DNA of 64,000 nucleotides from JANSYL01 sp965229695 (GTDB lineage Bacteria; Pseudomonadota; Alphaproteobacteria; Rhodobacterales; Rhodobacteraceae), in contig OZ245921.1 in assembly GCA_965229695.1 (NCBI GenBank), positions 3,100,001 through 3,164,000 of the forward strand, read 5' to 3'. The notes beneath the pieces were generated by a model. That model made no database searches and had not been told where the DNA came from. It saw nothing but the letters and a program-made list of their open reading frames with translations. Of this stretch, positions 50,804 to 60,105 are shown in pieces. Position 1 is the stretch's first letter. Each line of letters begins with the position of its first letter. Both the position numbers and the translations under genes were made by a program.

Positions 50804-52945
50804 ATGCGCCTTTACGCCATGATCGCTGCGGCCAACGCGGTGCAGCAAGGCCAGCGCGGGGCGCTGATGCCTTGGTCTGCCGTGGCGCTGGGGCTGGGCG
50901 TGGCACTTTATTTCGCCCTGCCGGTTGAACCGGGGCGCATGGCCTATGGCGCGGTAGCCGCCTGCGGGCTTGCCGGGCTGGGCCTGGCGCTGTGGCGACG
51001 CGAAGGTTTGGGGCCGCTTGGCATTGCCACAGCCTTGATCGCGGCAGGCCTGCTTTTGGCCGGGGCGCGCGCGCATCAGGTTGCCGGGCCGGTGCTGGAG
51101 TTTCGGTATTATGGCCCCATTGAGGGCCGGGTGGTGGCGATCGACCGGTCCGCGTCGGACGTGTCGCGGATCACCCTGGATCAGGTGCGCTTGGGGGATA
51201 TGTCGCGCGAAACCACACCGCGCCGGGTGCGGGTGTCGCTGCACGGGGCGGTGCAGGGGACCGACCCGACGCCGGGGGCGGTGGTCATGCTGACCGGGCA
51301 TCTTTCCGGCCCATCGGGGCCAGCGGAGCCGGGCGGGTTCGATTTTCAGCGCCATGCTTGGTTCCTGTCGCTGGGCGCTGTGGGCTATACGCGCAACCCG
51401 GTGATGCTGCTGGACCCGCGCGCGGCCGGGGCGGCTTGGTTGTTTCACCTGCGGATGCGCTTGAGCAGCGCCATTCAAGACCGCATTCCAGGTCAGCCAG
51501 GGGCCTTTGCCGCCGCTGTTCTGACGGGCGACCGGTCGGGTCTGGATCGCGGCCCGGTGGAGGCGATGCGGGATGCCAATATCGCGCATCTTCTGGCGAT
51601 TTCGGGCCTGCATATGGGGTTGCTGACAGGGTTTATCTATGCGGCGTTGCGGGCGGGTTTGGCGCTGATCCCGGTTTTGGCCCTGCGCTATCCGATCCGC
51701 AAATGGGCGGCGGCGGTGGCTTTGGTGGCAGGCGCGTTTTACCTGGCTTTGTCAGGCGGCAATGTGGCGACGGAACGGGCGTTTATCCAGGTGGGGGTGA
51801 TGTTTGTGGCCGTTTTGTTGGACCGGCGCGCGATCACCCTGCGCTCGGTCGCGATTGCGGCGCTGATTGTGTTGATCCATCGGCCCGAAACGCTGATGTC
51901 GCCGGGGTTTCAGATGTCTTTTGCAGCCACGGCGGCGCTTGTCGGCGTCTTTGCCGCGCTGCGCGACCGGGGTTGGATGGCGGGCTTGCCGGGGTGGAGC
52001 AAGGGCGCCGTCGCGTTGGTGATATCCTCGGCCGTGGCAGGGGCGGCGACGGCCCCCTTTGCGGCGGCACATTTCAATCAACTGGCGGTCTATGGCTTGT
52101 TGGCGAACCTGCTAACGGTGCCGGTCATGGGCAGTGTGGTGATCCCCGCAGCCGTTTTGGCCGCGCTGCTTTGGCCCATTGGCCTGAGCCATATCGCTTT
52201 TTCGGTGATGGAATGGGGGCTGCGCTGGATTTTGGGCGTTGCGGAACAGGTTGCGTCGCTGCCCGGCGCGGTCGAGCCGGTGCCCGCGCCCTCGGCCCTT
52301 GTCTTACCTGCGATTGCGCTGGGCGGATTGGTCGTGCTGCTGTGGCAAGGGCGCGCCCGCTGGGTGGGGGTGCTGCCGGTGTTGGGCGCACTTTTGCTGT
52401 GGAGCCAGGCACAACGCCCGGCCTTACTGATTTCGGAAACGGGTCGCTTGGTGGGGGTTCAGGGCGAAAGCGGGCGTGGTTTAAGCCGCGAACGTGGGGA
52501 TGGGTTTGTCGCGCGCATCTGGTTGGAGAACGACGGGGATGTTGTGGGTCAGGCCGAAGCCGCCGCGCGCCCGGTTTGGCTGGCCGAGGGGCGCGGTGCG
52601 CGGGCGGCCCTGGGCCCGTATGTGATCTGGCACGGATCGGGTCGACGCGCCTTGGCCGAGGCCCGGGATGCCTGCGCCTGGGCTGATCTTGTGATCCTGT
52701 CCGAAGTCGCCGACGGTGGCGCGCTAAGCCCCGGCATCGACGCGGCGTTCGACCTTTTGGCCGACCCCGGCCCGTCGCCATTCAGCGCCCAGGCCGCAGG
52801 CGCGGGCGCAACCTGCGTGGTCATCGATCAAACCGTTCTGCGCCACACCGGCGCGCTGGCATTGAGCCTGGGCGAGGCCGGGCTTAGCGCTCGCAGCGCG
52901 CGGGCGGCGCAGGGACAGCGGCTTTGGTCGGCCCCGGCGCGTTAA
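50804..52945 (+). CDS. ComEC/Rec2-family DNA uptake channel without nuclease domain
   Basis: A 713-residue inner-membrane protein of the ComEC family, which carries single-stranded DNA into the cell. The Competence core has 'EAMRDANIAHLLAISGLHMG' (about 250-269) and 'LMSPGFQMSFAATAALVG' (about 364-381), with about 10 membrane helices. The C-terminal 170 residues are soluble but show no HxHxDH, so the metallo-beta-lactamase nuclease domain of Bacillus ComEC is absent or degenerate, as in many proteobacteria. The start at 50804 follows aggaggggca. No other competence gene is here. Confidence 0.9.
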   Translation: MRLYAMIAAANAVQQGQRGALMPWSAVALGLGVALYFALPVEPGRMAYGAVAACGLAGLGLALWRREGLGPLGIATALIAAGLLLAGARAHQVAGPVLEFRYYGPIEGRVVAIDRSASDVSRITLDQVRLGDMSRETTPRRVRVSLHGAVQGTDPTPGAVVMLTGHLSGPSGPAEPGGFDFQRHAWFLSLGAVGYTRNPVMLLDPRAAGAAWLFHLRMRLSSAIQDRIPGQPGAFAAAVLTGDRSGLDRGPVEAMRDANIAHLLAISGLHMGLLTGFIYAALRAGLALIPVLALRYPIRKWAAAVALVAGAFYLALSGGNVATERAFIQVGVMFVAVLLDRRAITLRSVAIAALIVLIHRPETLMSPGFQMSFAATAALVGVFAALRDRGWMAGLPGWSKGAVALVISSAVAGAATAPFAAAHFNQLAVYGLLANLLTVPVMGSVVIPAAVLAALLWPIGLSHIAFSVMEWGLRWILGVAEQVASLPGAVEPVPAPSALVLPAIALGGLVVLLWQGRARWVGVLPVLGALLLWSQAQRPALLISETGRLVGVQGESGRGLSRERGDGFVARIWLENDGDVVGQAEAAARPVWLAEGRGARAALGPYVIWHGSGRRALAEARDACAWADLVILSEVADGGALSPGIDAAFDLLADPGPSPFSAQAAGAGATCVVIDQTVLRHTGALALSLGEAGLSARSARAAQGQRLWSAPAR

Positions 52946-53781
52946 CCGAATTGGCCCGAAATAAAGGCCCGTGCCTCGGGCGTTTCGGCGGCTTTGAACA
53001 TCTGATCGGTGGGGCCAATTTCCAGCAAGCGGCCCAGGTGGAAGTACGCCACGCGATCCGCGATGCGCCGGGCCTGCATCATTGAATGGGTCACGATGAC
53101 GATGGCTTTTTCGGATTTCAGCTCTAACACCAAATCTTCGACCTTGGCCGTTGCGATGGGGTCGATGGAGCCCGTGGGTTCGTCCATCAACAGCACATCG
53201 GGCTTGGTCGAGAGCGCGCGCGCGATGCAGAGGCGTTGCTGCTGCCCGCCCGACAGATCATGGCCCTTGGCTGCGTGCAGGCGATCCGCGACCTCATCCC
53301 AAAGATGGGCTTGGCGCAGGCAGGCTTCGACATGGGCCTGAAGCTCCTCCCGATTGGACATAAGCCCGTGGATGCGGGGGCCGTAGGCCACATTGTGCCA
53401 GATGGTCGATGGGAAGGGGTTGGGCTTTTGCGCGACCCAACCAAAGCGGCGGCGCAGGATTGGGGGGTCTATATCGGCGCCGTGAATCTCGGCGCCCTCC
53501 AGGGTGATCTGACCCTCAATCTCGACGCCTCGGGTGTCCTCATGCATCCGGTTCAAGGCTTTGAGCATGGTGGATTTTCCGCAGCCCGAGGGGCCGATAA
53601 AGGCCAACACCTCGCCCGGGTAGAGATCAAAGGTGATGTCTTGCAGGGCGTGCACCTCGGGGCTGTACCAAAGGTTGAGGTTGCGCACCTGGATCAAGGG
53701 GTCGGAGTTGCGGCGCACGGGATGATGTACGGTGGCGTGCGTGCTGGCTTCGGGGCGGGTCGGCTTGGCAAGATCAAACAT
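52942..53781 (-). CDS. PstB-type phosphate ABC transporter ATPase (solitary)
   Basis: A 279-residue ABC ATPase. Walker A 'IGPSGCGKSTMLKALNRM' (about 61-78), the PstB-specific 'NPFPSTIWHNVAYGPRIHG' (about 119-137), signature 'HDLSGGQQQRLCIARAL' (about 169-185) and Walker B 'VLLMDEPTGSIDP' (about 192-204). True PstB usually reads DEPxSALDP at the last motif, so it is divergent. pstS, pstC, pstA and phoU are absent. The start at 53781 follows ttggaga; a second ATG at 53799 is less good. It overlaps the comEC stop by four bases. Confidence 0.88.
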   Translation of the reverse strand: MFDLAKPTRPEASTHATVHHPVRRNSDPLIQVRNLNLWYSPEVHALQDITFDLYPGEVLAFIGPSGCGKSTMLKALNRMHEDTRGVEIEGQITLEGAEIHGADIDPPILRRRFGWVAQKPNPFPSTIWHNVAYGPRIHGLMSNREELQAHVEACLRQAHLWDEVADRLHAAKGHDLSGGQQQRLCIARALSTKPDVLLMDEPTGSIDPIATAKVEDLVLELKSEKAIVIVTHSMMQARRIADRVAYFHLGRLLEIGPTDQMFKAAETPEARAFISGQFG

Positions 53782-53865
53782 TCGGCGTCTCCAAGACAAA
53801 ACGGATGCCCCAAGCTTGCGACAAGGTGGGAGGTGCCGGATTTGATCTTGATTAAGCCCGGTGGG

Positions 53866-53894
53866 ATTTCATCAAAACTTCATAAACCCGTTAC
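53866..53894 (+). promoter_or_regulatory. Candidate Pho-box-like repeat
   Basis: ttcat at 53868-53872 and again at 53879-53883, an 11-base repeat, with a weaker gttac at 53890-53894. Pho boxes are 11-base direct repeats of a 7-base motif. It lies between the PstB-like gene and the Popeye-like gene. The match is imperfect. Confidence 0.35.
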
Positions 53895-53993
53895 AAACTA
53901 CGGGGTTTAGAAACCGCTTGGGTCTGGTGGTTTGCGCCCATATGCTATTGGTCGTGAACGGTTTTTCTCTCGTGGATGGGGTGGGGCGCTGAG

Positions 53994-54686
53994 ATGACGA
54001 TGGATATCCTGGCCAATGCGATTTTGCTGCTTGGCTTCGTTTTGAAGATCGCCGGGTTCATGGTGCGGGATGAGATTCTGTTGCGCGTCATGGTGGCCTC
54101 GGGCCTGTTATGTGACGCGTTGTTTTACGGTCTGCGCAGCGATCCGGTTTGGCAATCGGTGGCGGCCAATACGGTGCTGGTCACGATCAATGTTGTGCTG
54201 ATCCTGATCATCGTGACCGAGCGCACGACCTGGCGCATGTCGGACCGGGACAAAGCGCTTTTCGCGCATTTCCCAACCCTGACGCCCGGCCAGTATCGCC
54301 GCTTGAAGCCGATCATGTCGCATCACCAGGAGGCGGCGGGCAGCGCGCTTTTGCTGGAGGGGCAGCCGGTTGCGCATCTGACCCTGGTTTTGGCCGAGCG
54401 GATCGAGATTTTGAAACAGGGGCGTGCCTTTCCCATCGCCGGCCCAAGCTTTGTGGGGGAGATCGCGTTTTTGACCGGGGAACGGTCGAGCGCGGGTGTG
54501 CATCTGCCCGAGGGTGGACAGACGGTGCGGCTGCCGATTGATAAGCTGACCCGTTTGCTCGACCGATCACCGCCTTTGCGCAATGCCATGGTCGCGCTGT
54601 TCGGGCAGGAATTGGCCCGCAAGACGGCTTATAGCGTGCCGGTGCAAGACGCCTTGGTCAGCGCATCCGCTGACACGCCGCGTTAG
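53994..54686 (+). CDS. Popeye-like membrane protein with cNMP-binding fold
   Basis: A 230-residue protein with three N-terminal membrane helices (about residues 4-23, 29-47 and 54-75) and a cytoplasmic beta-rich domain. The C-terminal domain ('GSALLLEGQPVAHLTLVLAE', 'GPSFVGEIAFLTGERSSAG', about 110-170) is like a cyclic nucleotide-binding beta-roll, with a phosphate-binding-cassette-like 'FVGEIAFLTG'. This three-helix plus cNMP layout is that of the Popeye family of cAMP-binding proteins. The start at 53994 is preferred over 53976. A class III cyclase gene starts 102 bases downstream. Confidence 0.72.
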   Translation: MTMDILANAILLLGFVLKIAGFMVRDEILLRVMVASGLLCDALFYGLRSDPVWQSVAANTVLVTINVVLILIIVTERTTWRMSDRDKALFAHFPTLTPGQYRRLKPIMSHHQEAAGSALLLEGQPVAHLTLVLAERIEILKQGRAFPIAGPSFVGEIAFLTGERSSAGVHLPEGGQTVRLPIDKLTRLLDRSPPLRNAMVALFGQELARKTAYSVPVQDALVSASADTPR

Positions 54687-54788
54687 GTTTGCCAAGGCCC
54701 GCGCTTTGGGCGACCATGGGTGCAACATCCCAAGCGCGGCCCCCAAAACGGGCAGGGCCGCGCGGGAGAAGGCCGGAGGATCCGAAAC

Positions 54789-56984
54789 ATGCGGCGCGCA
54801 ATCCTAGCGCTTGGCCTGGTGATGACGGGCCTGATGCTGGCCTTGGCCGTGCTATCGCCGCCGATTTTGGATCGGGCGCGGGATGCGGTTTTTGACAGCT
54901 ATCAACAGGCGGCCCCGCGCGCCTATGACCCCGCAGCCCCGGTTCATATCATCGATATCGATGAGGCCGCGCTGGCGCGATATGGGCAATGGCCCTGGCC
55001 GCGCAGCTATCTGGCGGCGCTGACCAACCGCCTGTTCGACCATGGCGCGGCGGCGGTTGGGTTCGACATTCTGTTCCCAGAGCCTGATCGCACCTCGCCC
55101 GAGCGGATTGTCGAAAGCTGGACGCGGTTCACGCCCGGCATTCCGCCGACCTTGCCCGAACTGGGCCTGCCGCCCCATGACATGCTGTTTGCCGATGCGA
55201 TCCAAGGCCGCGCTGTTGTGCTCAGTATCTCGGGCGCGCCCAGTAGGCCGGTCCCAGCCCCCAAGGCAGGCGTGGCCGTCACCGGCGGCGTGCCGCAAGA
55301 GATCACGCAATTTCCGGGTGCCTTGGGCAATCTGCCGGAACTGACCGAGGCGGCGGCGGGTTTGGGCACGATCAGTCTGGGCCAAAGCGCTGATGGGATC
55401 ACACGCTCGGTGCCCATGGTCAGCCTGATGGGGGAGACGCTCTATCCGTCCTTCACCGCTGAACTGTTGCGGGTGGCGCAAGGGGCGGGTGGGCATGTTT
55501 TGCGGACAACCGAAGCCTCGGGCGAGGTGTCGGGCGGCGCGCAAGACGCGGTGGCGATGGGCATTGGGGCGGTGCAATTCCCCATCGATGCCGATGCGCG
55601 CTTTCGCATTCATTTCGCAGGTCATCAGCCCGCGCGGATCACACCGGTTGAGGCGGTGCTGGAGGCCGACGGGATCGATGGAGATTTGCAGGCCCGTCTT
55701 GCTGGGCGAATTGTGCTGGTCGGCTCGTCCGCGCAGGGGCTGTTCGACATCCGCACCACACCGCTCGACAGCCAAATTGCCGGTGTCACGCTGCATGCGG
55801 AGGTGATCGAACAGATCGTGGCCGGGCAGTTTTTGACCCGACCCGATTGGATGCCGGGGCTGGAGTTGGCGTTGATCGCCCTGATCGGGTTGGGCTTGAG
55901 CCTGATCCAATGGCGCGAATGGGCGGTGTTGGGGTTGGGGGTTGCCAGCGGGCTGATCGCGGCCCTGGTTCTGGGCGGGATGCTGGCCTTTGGGCAAGCG
56001 GGCGTGTTGTTCAACCCGGTTTTGCCAATGCTCACGGTTCTGGCGGTCTATTTGCCGGGCACGGCCATAGGGTTTTTGGCCAAGGAACGCGCGCGGCGCG
56101 CGATCCGCACGCGGTTTGCCTATTTCCTGCCGCCGGCCCTGATCGGGCAGATCGAGGCCAACCCCGATGCCGCCCTGACCCCAGAAGGGGCGGAGCGGGA
56201 TCTGACGGTGATGTTTGTCGATATGCGCGGCTTTTCCAGCGTGACCGAGGGCATGGCGCCCGATCGGGTGGTGCATTTGGTCAATACCTATCTGTCGGCG
56301 GTGGCCGAAACCTTGGTCGATCAGGGGGCGACCATCGACAAGTTCATGGGGGATGCTGTGATGGCCTTTTGGAACGCCCCCATAGCGCGTGAGGATCACG
56401 CGGCGGCGGCGGTGGCCGCCATTCCAGCGGTTGAACGCGCGGCGGCGGCGGCCAATCAGGCCCTGAAGCAGGAGGGGTTGCCTGCCGTCTCCGTGGGGAT
56501 TGGGGTGAATACTGGCCCCGCCTCGGTCGGGTTGATGGGGTCACGCGACCGGCTGAGTTATACCTGCATCGGCGACAGCGTGACCTTGGCCGCCCGGCTT
56601 GAGGGGCTGACGCGCATGTACGGCGTCGGCAATTGCGTTGGGCCCGAAACGGCGGCGGCCTGCCCAGCGGGTCAGCGCGCGGTGCTTTTGGATGTGATCG
56701 CGGTCAAAGGGTTTCGCCAGGCACAGGCGGTGTATGTGGTTTTGCCCGAAGCGACCGAAGGCGTCGAAGGCTTTGCCGAGGCGCTAGAGCGTGCCCGCGC
56801 GGCCTATCTGGGCCGGAACTGGGCCGGGGCCGAGGAAGCCTTTACCGATCTGGCGCAACTGCCGCTTGAGTTTTGTGACACGGGCCAGTTGGCGCAAATC
56901 TACCTATCGCGGATCGAGGCGTTCTATCGCGCGCCGCCGCCGCCCGATTGGGATGGTGCGGCCCTGGCTGAACGCAAGCGATAG
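54789..56984 (+). CDS. CHASE2-domain class III adenylate/guanylate cyclase
   Basis: A 731-residue membrane cyclase. After an N-terminal membrane anchor comes a periplasmic CHASE2 sensor (about 40-345, 'VHIIDIDEAALARYGQWPWP', 'AAVGFDILFPEPDR'), three membrane helices (about 356-440) and a cyclase domain (about 468-650). Metal Asp residues are in 'MFVDMRGFSS' and 'FMGDAVMAFW'; the base-binding Lys is in 'TIDKFMGD' and Thr in 'YTCIGDSVTLAARLEG'. The transition-state Asn of the VNLAAR motif is Thr here. The start at 54789 follows ggagg. cAMP is the likely product. Confidence 0.9.
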   Translation: MRRAILALGLVMTGLMLALAVLSPPILDRARDAVFDSYQQAAPRAYDPAAPVHIIDIDEAALARYGQWPWPRSYLAALTNRLFDHGAAAVGFDILFPEPDRTSPERIVESWTRFTPGIPPTLPELGLPPHDMLFADAIQGRAVVLSISGAPSRPVPAPKAGVAVTGGVPQEITQFPGALGNLPELTEAAAGLGTISLGQSADGITRSVPMVSLMGETLYPSFTAELLRVAQGAGGHVLRTTEASGEVSGGAQDAVAMGIGAVQFPIDADARFRIHFAGHQPARITPVEAVLEADGIDGDLQARLAGRIVLVGSSAQGLFDIRTTPLDSQIAGVTLHAEVIEQIVAGQFLTRPDWMPGLELALIALIGLGLSLIQWREWAVLGLGVASGLIAALVLGGMLAFGQAGVLFNPVLPMLTVLAVYLPGTAIGFLAKERARRAIRTRFAYFLPPALIGQIEANPDAALTPEGAERDLTVMFVDMRGFSSVTEGMAPDRVVHLVNTYLSAVAETLVDQGATIDKFMGDAVMAFWNAPIAREDHAAAAVAAIPAVERAAAAANQALKQEGLPAVSVGIGVNTGPASVGLMGSRDRLSYTCIGDSVTLAARLEGLTRMYGVGNCVGPETAAACPAGQRAVLLDVIAVKGFRQAQAVYVVLPEATEGVEGFAEALERARAAYLGRNWAGAEEAFTDLAQLPLEFCDTGQLAQIYLSRIEAFYRAPPPPDWDGAALAERKR

Positions 56985-56999
56985 GCGATCCGACAGCTT

Positions 57000-57812
57000 T
57001 TAGGTGCCGCAGGAATAGGGGTAGGTCGGACAGGGGATGACCGGGACAATGACGATGGGATCGTCCTGGGGCAGTGCGCCTGTCAGCAGGTTGAACAGAT
57101 CGTCGATGGAGAAATCGTCCGAGAATGCGCCAGTGGTTTGGAAGCGGCTGTAGTCGGCGACCTCGGGCAGCAACTCAGCGGGGATCGCTGTGCCATCTTC
57201 GGTGGTGAACTCTACATCAACCAGACTGCTGAGAATGGTTAGGAGAACCGCCTGATCGAATTCGCTGTAGCCATCTGCCGACAGGATGCCACCGGGTTGG
57301 CTGGTGCAGGTTTGCGCACCGCCCTGGCCCCCGTAGCACATCTGAGCGCCCGACATGTAAACCGAGAAGGTCGCGCCATTGAGATGCGCGATAAGGCCGG
57401 TGGAGCCGCGAATGCCGATGGTCGCGCCAGGGGTCGTGATGGTGGCGGGGCTGTCTTCGCTCAAGGTGCCGCCGATGAAACGCAACACCCCTTCGGTCAG
57501 TTGCAGGCCAAGCTGGCCATCGCCGCTATTGGGATCGAAGACAAAATTGTCCAGGATAACAGTGGTGTTCGGCCCCACGGCCAGGGTGCTTTGATCGCGG
57601 AACAGGATCTGGCCACGCCCATTGGCATCGGTGGTGATGGTCTCCCCCGCCGAAAGCTGCGTACCCACGGTCAGCGTGCGTGTGGCACCGCCTTCGGGCG
57701 TGCCGCGCATCACCGGATCGGTGGAGGCGACCGTGCCGATGGTCTGTGCCATGGCGGCGCTGGCAAGGGCAGCCGAGATCAGCGCGGGCAGCACAAAGCG
57801 GCGCATAAGCAT
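57000..57812 (-). CDS. FecR-domain secreted protein
   Basis: A 270-residue exported protein. The signal peptide 'RRFVLPALISAALASAAMA' is followed by 'QTIGTVAS'. The FecR beta domain is 'GQILFRDQSTLAVGPNTTVI' (about 67-86) and 'ATITTPGATIGIRGSTGLIA' (about 125-144). The name comes from an iron regulator, but these FecR proteins are often secreted and next to CHASE2 cyclases; here it is convergent with one. The start at 57812 has gggag seven bases upstream and lies one base after the stop of the barrel gene. Confidence 0.85.
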   Translation of the reverse strand: MLMRRFVLPALISAALASAAMAQTIGTVASTDPVMRGTPEGGATRTLTVGTQLSAGETITTDANGRGQILFRDQSTLAVGPNTTVILDNFVFDPNSGDGQLGLQLTEGVLRFIGGTLSEDSPATITTPGATIGIRGSTGLIAHLNGATFSVYMSGAQMCYGGQGGAQTCTSQPGGILSADGYSEFDQAVLLTILSSLVDVEFTTEDGTAIPAELLPEVADYSRFQTTGAFSDDFSIDDLFNLLTGALPQDDPIVIVPVIPCPTYPYSCGT

Positions 57813-57813
57813 G

Positions 57814-59037
57814 TCAAAACTCCCATCCCAGGCTAAGCGACAGCGTGGTTTCGGATGTGTCGAACCCCGCCAGGGTCGAGTCGCGCAGCGACCGCGCGAT
57901 CTGCGTGTCGAGGAACAGATCATCGCTTAGAAACACGCGCAACCCCGCCCCAAGCCCGTAGAGCGTATCATCCCGCGGGCTGGTGCCGCCAGTGACATCG
58001 ATACGTTGGGCAATGGCAAAGCCGCTGAGCACCCAATCCTGCGGCGCGTTGCCAAAGGGGGCGTCAAAGCTGTGGGTCAGGTTCACCCGAGCGCCGCGGC
58101 TGCGGCGATCTTCGATACTGCCATCTTGGTTTTCGAAGGTCAGCGCAAAGCGGAGCGCGGTGTTTGACGTTGCGCGGTAAAGTGCGCCAAGGCTGAGATT
58201 GGCAAGCGTCACATCCTCATCCGTGGTGAGGTTGTCGGCGCGGGCCAAGGACAGATCGGCAAACCCGCCCCAACGGTCGGAAAACGCGTTGAGGTAAAAC
58301 AGGCCCAAGCCGATCTGGTTCAGGTCATTGCCATCGTCATCCCGGCTGGCTTCGAGCTGCAGATAGGGTTGCAGGCGCGGGCCTTGGGTTTCGCCGGTGA
58401 TGCGAAATTCGGGGCCGGTGCGCAGGCGGATCAATTGACGATCCGCCGTGCCGCCATCGCCGGCGGCAAAGGCGGTGGCGCCAATCTGGGTGCGCCAGTC
58501 GGGGGCGTGCGCGCCGCTCAACCGCAAGCGCCAGTCAAGTTGGACCGACCCGGTGAAGCCGCTGGTGCCGGATTCGCCCTGCCAGGACGCGCCTGCGATC
58601 ACCCGACCGCTGAGGCGGTTGGGATTGGTCTGATCGGCATTGGCCTGCTGGATCGCCGCACTGCGCGCGGCCGTTTCGGGGGCTGCGTTCGGGGATTGGG
58701 ACAGCACGCCCAAATGATAATTCGACAGCGGCACCGCGCCGATGGCGGTATAGGCCTGGGCCAGCGCCAGCCGTGCCTCGGCATTGCCGGGCTCTAGCGC
58801 GATCAGACGTTCCAAGGTGGCGGCGACGGTTTCGAAATCGCCCATCTGGGCCGACAGCCGGGCATATTCCATCATCAGGTCGCGGTTGGTGGGGTCTTCG
58901 AACATCAGATCGAATACGGCCTGACGCTGACCCGCCAGATCAGACTGGGCCTGAAGCGGCGCACCGATCAAGGCGGCGCAGGAAACGCCAAGCGCAAACA
59001 CCAAAGCGCGCGCTGATATGCGCGGTGCGGGTCTCAT
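57814..59037 (-). CDS. TPR/beta-barrel outer-membrane protein
   Basis: A 407-residue exported protein. A signal peptide ('ALVFALGVSCAALIGAPLQA') leads to a TPR segment (about 30-120, 'TVAATLERLIALEPGNAEAR'), then a beta-barrel region of about 260 residues ('LQPYLQLEASRDDDGNDLNQ') that ends 'TTLSLSLGWEF', with terminal Phe recognised by BAM. This TPR plus barrel layout is like surface-protein exporters of the SLAM type and of polysaccharide exporters; the substrate is unknown. It is cotranscribed with the FecR protein. Confidence 0.82.
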   Translation of the reverse strand: MRPAPRISARALVFALGVSCAALIGAPLQAQSDLAGQRQAVFDLMFEDPTNRDLMMEYARLSAQMGDFETVAATLERLIALEPGNAEARLALAQAYTAIGAVPLSNYHLGVLSQSPNAAPETAARSAAIQQANADQTNPNRLSGRVIAGASWQGESGTSGFTGSVQLDWRLRLSGAHAPDWRTQIGATAFAAGDGGTADRQLIRLRTGPEFRITGETQGPRLQPYLQLEASRDDDGNDLNQIGLGLFYLNAFSDRWGGFADLSLARADNLTTDEDVTLANLSLGALYRATSNTALRFALTFENQDGSIEDRRSRGARVNLTHSFDAPFGNAPQDWVLSGFAIAQRIDVTGGTSPRDDTLYGLGAGLRVFLSDDLFLDTQIARSLRDSTLAGFDTSETTLSLSLGWEF

Positions 59038-59141
59038 GAGTAAGCTGCCCCCCAAGAGCATGGCCGTTCATTCGGCGCGACAGTCTCAGATGCTTGGGGG
59101 TGTTTCAATCCCAGCAGGGCCAATCGCCGCCAAGCTGTGGT

Positions 59142-59960
59142 TCATTCGCCCAGCTTTGCATGCACTTCGTCCAGATCGATCTCGGCGATGGGCATTTTAT
59201 TGGCAGGGTTTTCAAAGTCGTACTTAAAGACCTCGAAATCGCGATGATAGATTTCATAGACCAGATGCATCGATAGATCGTCGAAATAGTCTTCGACCGG
59301 GTGCAGGCGTTTGGGACCGTGGCCTTCGCTTTCGTTAAAGCGCGGCACCTCGGCCAGGTCGATGGGGTGGGCGACCTCGGTGCTGTCTAAGACCTGCTGC
59401 ATCCCATCGTTGAACTGTTCGGTCCAAAAGATGTGATCGTAGCGACCGCCATTGACGATGAAGGTCGACACATGGCCCGACATGGCCGACCAGTGGATGT
59501 CCGGCTCCATCGGGCGGCGCCAGCGGATGGTGTCGCGGGCAAATAGCAGGAAGCGGCGGAAGCTTTGGATTTGGTCAAACTCGCCCTTGCCGTCATCACC
59601 GCCCACTTCGATCCCGTATTTCTGGATCAAAAGCGGCACAAGGTTGCCGCGATAGCGCCGACCGTTGCGCTGGATGCCACAGATTTTATCGAAAAAGCTG
59701 GACAGGATGCGGGTGTAAGGGTTCCGCACACAGGTGAAGGCATAAGATTTATGCGCCTTCACATTGGCTTCGATCAGGGGCTGGCTGTCTTCCATCGCCC
59801 ATTTGTGCATCCCGCCGGTGGCATCATGGATGTCGCCATCAAAATAGCGGCCATTGTCGGCGTAATACATGATCTGACCGATGGTCGAGCAGGCGCATTT
59901 GGGCACCACACGGTACACCACGCTTTCGCTCGTCGTCATCCAGGTTCCAGGAAATCCCAT
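59142..59960 (-). CDS. Sulfotransferase family protein
   Basis: A 272-residue sulfotransferase. The 5'-phosphosulfate loop is 'VVPKCACSTIGQIMYYAD' (about 18-35), with Lys for PAPS, and the 3'-phosphate loop is 'CVRNPYTRILSSFFDKI' (about 77-93, Arg and Ser). These enzymes move sulfate from PAPS to carbohydrate or other hydroxyls. A second in-frame ATG at 59939 is possible. It is divergent from a glycosyltransferase gene, which supports a surface-polysaccharide role. Confidence 0.85.
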   Translation of the reverse strand: MGFPGTWMTTSESVVYRVVPKCACSTIGQIMYYADNGRYFDGDIHDATGGMHKWAMEDSQPLIEANVKAHKSYAFTCVRNPYTRILSSFFDKICGIQRNGRRYRGNLVPLLIQKYGIEVGGDDGKGEFDQIQSFRRFLLFARDTIRWRRPMEPDIHWSAMSGHVSTFIVNGGRYDHIFWTEQFNDGMQQVLDSTEVAHPIDLAEVPRFNESEGHGPKRLHPVEDYFDDLSMHLVYEIYHRDFEVFKYDFENPANKMPIAEIDLDEVHAKLGE

Positions 59961-60105
59961 GCTCGTATCTGCCCCGTTTTCCGTCGCCTAGGACGCTTTT
60001 TCACCCGTTATGCCCCTAACAAAGCAAAACAGGCGTGCGTCTTCAATTGTCGTTAGCTATTATTCTAACAACAATAAGGAAGTTTTGAGGCGAGTTGTTT
60101 CTCGG

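Noticed and set aside
54852..56399. 515-codon frame on the minus strand inside the cyclase gene
   Set aside because: A shadow of high-GC coding; the plus-strand cyclase has clear domains and this frame has none.
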